The notes below the pieces were generated by a model, which saw nothing but the letters and a program-made list of their open reading frames with translations, did not search any database and was not told the DNA's origin. DNA of 64,000 nucleotides from positions 20,042,001 to 20,106,000 of the forward strand of contig NC_134704.1 of assembly GCF_043290135.1 (NCBI RefSeq), in the 5' to 3' direction. Position numbers and translations under genes: made by a program. Below are positions 58,010-64,000 of the stretch, in pieces. How positions within the stretch are numbered: position 1 is the stretch's first letter; each line of letters begins with the position of its first letter. The DNA comes from Rhipicephalus microplus (Eukaryota; Arthropoda; Arachnida; Ixodida; Ixodidae).

Positions 58010-58977
58010 GTAAGTTGCTTCCGTATTCCAAGGCCTTTTGTCTTGTCTCCTTCCCTTTCACAACCTTCCGTTTTCCCTCTCTCTCTTTAGTTTTGTGTGA
58101 GTGTGATCACATGGCTGGCGTGATGGTTTCGTTGTTGGTGCTTTAGTTTTTATATATAGTTACTATTAATACCAGAGTGAATATATAGCCCCCGGAATAC
58201 GGCGGGATCATTTTCCTAGTGATCACCGACGTCTTTCTCTGCATTTTTTTCGCATTGTCACCGATGAAGCGTTGTATAGGACGATGTGAAATGCATAAAG
58301 TTTTGACAGATTGAACTGTGAGCTGTAGTGTCAACATGGTCACGGTGGAGATGCGATTCTTTTTCAGCAAAACGAGTTACTTTGGGCTCTTACACACGAT
58401 CGGGTTATCCTGATGGCTGTCATACAAACATCCCACGCCGCTTACATGCTTTCATAGATGATCATACATATGCTCGTTTCATATACGAAACCACATCTGC
58501 GTGATACAAGTAAAGAACCATACTTCAAATACAGTGTTTTTCAATACTTTCAGCAAGCGTTCAAAACCTGGCGTGCTTGGAATAACGTTAAAGACTTGAA
58601 CGTTGCTACTTTTTTTTTTATTTACTTTAGACTCATCAAAGGACAACTTTTTCAACTATAAAAAAAGGGTTATAGCATTACAGGTTACGAATATTGAAAG
58701 CGTTAGATTCTTACCATAACTGCAATCACCAAACCAGCTTGTCCGGTGTTCTGCATAACAGAAATGCGAAGTTGAGAATAAGAGTAAATGATCGTTCCAT
58801 AACTGAAGAACCTTTGGTGAGTTGTAAACGGACAATAAAGGCCACTGCTAAGTCGACATGGATTATCGAAATAGCGTTCCAGACATCACAGTGCTTGTTC
58901 CGTAAATTCTTGGTTTAATAGTGGTCCACATATATGCCTATTCAAATCGTAGATCTCTAAGAACCCAATGGGGTTGT

Positions 58978-58978
<1 letters not shown>

Positions 58979-59056
<78 letters not shown>
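58979..59056. repeat. (AAT)n microsatellite
   Basis: About 26 AAT units without interruption. Confidence 0.98.
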
Positions 59057-59058
<2 letters not shown>

Positions 59059-60248
59059 TTACGTAGCTTAGTGAGGAAACGAGGAGGTCGAAATCTCCTT
59101 ACCATCGACTTTACTCACACAAATGTGTTTAGGAAGCACGAAGACGATGTCTTGGAAGTCTTGGACGACGGCACGATGCCACGAACAGCGTGGCTCCTGT
59201 GTAAAACCACAGCGCAATAAGGAACCACTCGACCTTAACATTTCTTTAAGTTTTGCCGATATTGACCCACTCATGTGGTGCCAGCTACTCCTTAGAACAC
59301 TCCAATAAAAAGTGAATCTGGTATACATTGATAAACTATCGTGCAATATCTCTATAAGAAAAACTTGAGAATACCATGCCTTGAGGTTAAATCATACGAT
59401 AGAAAAGAACTCGTAAGCATGAAGTCCAGTCACTCAACACCACTATAGTTAAGTTCACAAAGCGCCTTAACAGCTAAGCAACAACAAAAAAAAAAAAGTA
59501 TACATTAGTATCACGTACGTTAAATTCCAGAACATAAAGCGCCACCCACTAAACGGGGTTAGGCTCCCGTTTTTCTCGTACAACAACCCTCCAAGATTCA
59601 ATGAACTAAGTGGGAAGTTGTGAGACTGGGGCAATATTATTTCTGGATGGGTTAACATGGCCTATAGAGCAACGAATATTTTAAACAGCAGCAGTGACCT
59701 TCGAGCCACTGTGAAGAAACTCAAAGAATCTTTTATGGTAATGTAAACTTTTGAATTTCTTTTTTTTTGTCTTGTGCATTTTGGTGCTAAGACAAATACG
59801 AACATTTGAAAAGGAAACGTCGAGTGATTTATTTGTGCTTGTAGGCTTTTGAGGCACACATCATACATTGCTGATAAAAAAAAAGTGGCTCTTCCTATTT
59901 TTTTTATCAGCGTTTTTAGATTGCACTCTTTGAATAAAATATAGAATGCAATATTATTTTGACAGCCTCGAGTGCCTTCGAATGTTTTCAGTCAATGCCT
60001 TCTTTGTCTTTTTTGTATTTGGAACCAATGACGGCATGATACTGCCGCGCATGCTCTTGGTCCACGTCAAAACCACGTGACAACACCACGGTCTCAGACT
60101 GTTCATATAAAGACCGCCTTACATAGCTTCTTGACTAATATTGTTCAGCTTGATTAAAATCAATGCTATATGTACGAAACTGCTTAAAGGCGTTCCTGTG
60201 TGGCTGTTGCGCATGCGTGAGTGAGTGAGTGAGTGAACGAGAAAGCGT

Positions 60249-60439
<191 letters not shown>

Positions 60440-60845
60440 TAAGTAAGCCCCGTCTGCACGAGAGATTACTAGGGTCGTCTTTCTCCATGCTGTGTTTATT
60501 TTCATCTCAGGAAAATCGTAACAATATGTACTTGCCCATCGTTATATATCATACATTTTGTCGTTGTTCCGTTGCACTACCAATGTTTCAAACTACGCGC
60601 ATGCATACGCACACAAGCGCCTATTTACACGCCGATTTGTTTACGCCTGGCCTTCCCGTAAACATCGTCCCTCCCATGCCGATGTAATGACGACTCGGGC
60701 GACAAGCTAAATAATGATGATGGCGAAACCGGCGAACGACCGCGATGGCCAAACAAAAACAAAAGCCACGGGAAACGTGAACCAGTGCACTGCTTCACGT
60801 TCACAACCCCGATGGAGAAATGCGCAATAGAAAAAAGCCTGAACG

Positions 60846-60850
60846 ACAAC

Positions 60851-60948
<98 letters not shown>
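60846..60948. repeat. (AAC)n microsatellite
   Basis: About 34 AAC/CAA units, followed by CAG/CAA-rich sequence to about 61010. Confidence 0.98.
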
Positions 60949-61010
60949 GTAGCTGCAACAACGCCAACAACAACCGTAGCGGCAGCAGCAACATCAGCAA
61001 CGTCCACAAC

Positions 61011-63185
61011 AACAAGTCTGCTGCGCATGCCGGCACAAACATGAGCTCCAGGCCCCTCTCCCTCCAGGATCCTTCCTTATTCGCTCTGGTCCGGTCCTCC
61101 TCAGCGACTGCACGCCGTCGACCTCACCCCCTTCCGAAAAAAATAAATACGGTGACCTGTTCGGCCACGCGGAGAGCAGGCAGGCGAACGAGCCTTTGCT
61201 GGCTTCGCCTCTCACTGCTATTAATTCTTTGTTTTCCATGCTCCTCATCGTCGCGAGGGCAGTAGCGGCCCCAGCATCGCGAGCAAAATGCAGCAGCAAC
61301 CAAAACAACGCCGGAATAGCCCTTAGTAAAGAGGAGGAATGTTTCTGGCCGCGTCTAATGACAGACATAAACGCACACCGCCAAAACTGCTGACTGGCGT
61401 CGTTCTATAGCACCAGCGACTCCTATAGACCATTCCCCTCTCTTTCCTCCGTACCCCTCCCCACACGAACACCTCCCCTACCCTCCCCGTTTCACCGGAC
61501 CTTTCTTCAGGCCCTGGAGGCCCAACCGCACGCGACAAACAACCAATTTGGTCGTGACGTCAGGCGGTCGCGCGCAACACGAAATTCCTTTCTCCCTTGA
61601 ACCAGCGCAATGGGCGTCCATAATAAAGCATAAAGAATGAGCACTTTTGTGTGTCTGGCTTTAGATTACCTTTTCTTGGAATGAAAATAACAAATAATTA
61701 GAACTGGAGACTGCAAGCGGGGCCTTCTGGTAAAGTTCACTTGTGCATATGAACGATCTCATGCCATGGCACCCGGATATACGAGCACTTGCTATGTAAT
61801 AGAGTGAATCAAAGCCCGTATAGACCTAATCCACGTTTGTAAACACGGTAGGCAACGAGTGACGTCACGGCGCACTGGCTGTTCCCAGTCGTACCAGCTA
61901 AAAGCGCGCCACCACACTCTATGATCACGTGAAAAACTAGCACAGCAGGCGCGCAAGCTGCCTTCGAGAACAGCGCGTCGGGACGCCCCTCGCATGTTCA
62001 AAACAGGTGAAGTTGCAGTGGTTGTATAGGGGTTCTGAAATGAACATATATATGAGCTATGTTGACGAGTAGCTCTAGCTTTGAGAACATCATCAAAACA
62101 TACAAGGCATCTTAACGGTGGAAATGAAGCTCATTTTGAGAAATGCAAAATTACTGTTGCTGCAGCCTACGTCACACGTGCACATTTTAATTTGTACTAA
62201 TGCAAGGACAGACCCAGTTCAGCAAGAGGCTCTAAGGGTACAATATGCAAAGTCGCGGTGTAAAATTACAGAGCCACGAATCATTGCCTCGCACGTAACA
62301 AATGTGCCGGAGAAGTTGTTCATGCAAACGAAAAGGGGCGATCTCGGCAACACTTTCACCCGCAATACGCTTGCGATAATACTTCAACAACATGCTGCGC
62401 AATACGGTTACGTACCTGTAAGGTCCGCGGCTAAATTCGTTCGCTCATGCCGACGCCACAATATGCGCACTTGTACTTGTACAATATGCACTTGTACAAT
62501 ATGCGCACGGAGGATAGACAGACTGGGAAAGTTTCCCGAGTGATGTTTTTCAGCGAATTCACACCAACGCGAAAATCTTGTGAAGCGCACCACAGCCAGA
62601 ACAGCCCTGCCCGATACGCTTGTGTCAGGTGCATCATCGCAGCCGAATACGACCAGAAAAAGAATAGTGTGAGCCATCCTTTCGTTTGTGCTACTTTAAT
62701 GAACCGTACCCACGCAGAAAGAAACACATGCTCGGTTGATGGATCGATGACCGAGTGACACCTTTAGTTTACGCGAGTATAAAGATATCGTTTTGACGTG
62801 TCGAAGACTTTTGCAGTTATATCAACTATGGCGACCATGAAAAAGGCTTCACATATGGCAACGCTTTCCATAACGTTAAAGTGCTTTGAAGTATATGTGC
62901 TCGATATGCCTCAATGGCTTATTATAAAAAAACGTAATTCCACAGCTTATTCAAACGCCTGAGAGATGATAATCGTTTTTTACGGATAAGCCGCTCCAAA
63001 ACATGACCGATGATGCGGCGTCGAAGGCAAGTTCTCGCGTTTCACAGCTGCGGCTGATCTGTGACGGCTTTCGTCAACAAAAGACTTGAAAAAAGGAAGG
63101 CATGCTTAGTGATGGTTGGTTTGAAGGCGTTAAACACGGAAGCAGTTAGGTCTAGGGTGCAGGTGAGATGAACAGCTAGAAGTTT

Positions 63186-63187
<2 letters not shown>
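61011..63187. other. Probable first intron of the downstream gene or intergenic
   Basis: CpG-containing patches at 61040-61640 and 61850-62000, otherwise AT-rich. A short direct repeat (acaatatgc..cttgtac) lies near 62459-62505. No exon could be matched to the one at 57947. Confidence 0.35.
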
Positions 63188-63251
<64 letters not shown>

Positions 63252-63268
63252 TAATCGATCAATCAATC
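63188..63268. repeat. (AATC)n microsatellite
   Basis: About 20 AATC units with slight decay at the right end (ttaatcgatc). It is the same unit as at 7141 and as the SINE tails. Confidence 0.97.
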
Positions 63269-64000
63269 TTACAATCAATCTTTTGAATGATGCCGCAGCA
63301 CAAATCACAACCGCGTCGGATAAAAAGACAGCGTCCTATCAAGCGCAACTGCGCAAACACATTGCATTAGCACAGGACGGTCAACAAAATGATTTGTGTG
63401 TATATAGGTCAAAAAGGCGGGCTTAATGAAATTAGAAAAGGAAATAGAAGAAACGGGAATGATCGCGTTAGAGATGCAGCTTGGTCAGATTAGACATGCT
63501 AGCCCCTTCTTGGCTAGGTCGTATCCAATTCAGTTTCATCTGTTTGCTTGCTTTATTTTTGTTATTGGAGGGTAAAGTACCTTGGAATGGGAATTGAGCG
63601 TGAGTCCACCACGCTGGGTTCACTTTAAAACATATAAACTGTGGGTGAGGCCACTTTAAGATGCAAATCTGGACAGTGTTCCAGAACGACGCTGGCGTAA
63701 ATAAACGAAAGAAAACGGGCTTTCGGAAGGAACGTCATTCATTAGCGTGCGTCGAGATTCGAAAATAATATCCACTTCAGTGGAGGATTAATTTGTGCAG
63801 AGAGACGTGTTCAAGGCGGATCACGACTTGAACGCAGTATAGGCTCGCTCGCACACTTGCAATTCACTGTCGATCTCTTCAGTACCAGTAAGTAATGCCA
63901 CGGGTTGTCATGACCAGCTGAAAGGAGTCAGGTTTAGGTCAAAGCTTTTAGATAAGACGCTTCTTGCCGTATGGCAGTACCCACAATCAGTAAGTATTCC

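Noticed and set aside
60707..61044. Poly-Leu, poly-Val and poly-Thr frames
   Set aside because: They are translations of the (AAC)n array in different phases.

Overview
The window looks like nuclear DNA of a hard tick, probably a metastriate ixodid. No sequence search was possible, so this rests on three things. There are about ten copies of a tRNA-derived SINE of the type I associate with tick genomes. There is dense microsatellite and inverted-repeat content. There is one clearly animal, intron-rich gene whose short exons are separated by long AT-rich introns. Prokaryotic features (operons, Shine-Dalgarno sites, CRISPR) are absent.

Left part (1-16.2 kb, + strand): nine exons of one gene can be followed from 1730 to a stop at 15615, with canonical GT-AG borders and phases that agree throughout. 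The 437 complete codons read as the C-terminal part of a CPED1-like protein (cadherin-like and PC-esterase domain containing 1): a beta-sandwich/cysteine-rich section, then a PC-esterase domain with its GDS and DGVH motifs intact. The 5' exons lie to the left of the window. Its introns carry a fold-back element (63-446), a terminal-inverted-repeat element with 60-bp tandem repeats (2245-2920), an (AATC)n array, a long near-perfect hairpin (7701-7789) and SINEs.

Middle (16-37 kb): this is mostly non-coding, with SINEs, a 0.39-kb GACA/GATA array, (TA)n, (GT)n and (GGAA)n arrays and a dispersed purine-rich repeat. At 31074-35941 sits a young, internally deleted Ty3/gypsy LTR element. It has 643-bp LTRs differing at about four sites and a 4-bp target duplication, and it splits the 3' end of an older minus-strand LINE. 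Its 835-codon frame reads gag, protease, integrase remnant, then reverse transcriptase start. That is the unusual Gmr1-like order.

37.8-43 kb: two 5'-truncated I-like LINEs (RT plus RNase H) stand head-to-tail. The second inserted exactly at the 3' tail of the first, marked by a 10-12-bp target duplication. The first has a long open frame; the second is a pseudogene.

Right part (43-64 kb): repeats dominate, including a MITE-like element, LINE 3' ends, a diverged 180-bp tandem pair, a SINE with a clean 15-bp target duplication, and (ATT)n, (AAT)n, (AC)n and (AAC)n arrays. Near 55.9-58.0 kb a GC-rich stretch ends in a short first coding exon (57947-58009) of an unidentified + strand gene. I found no rRNA, functional tRNA or CRISPR.
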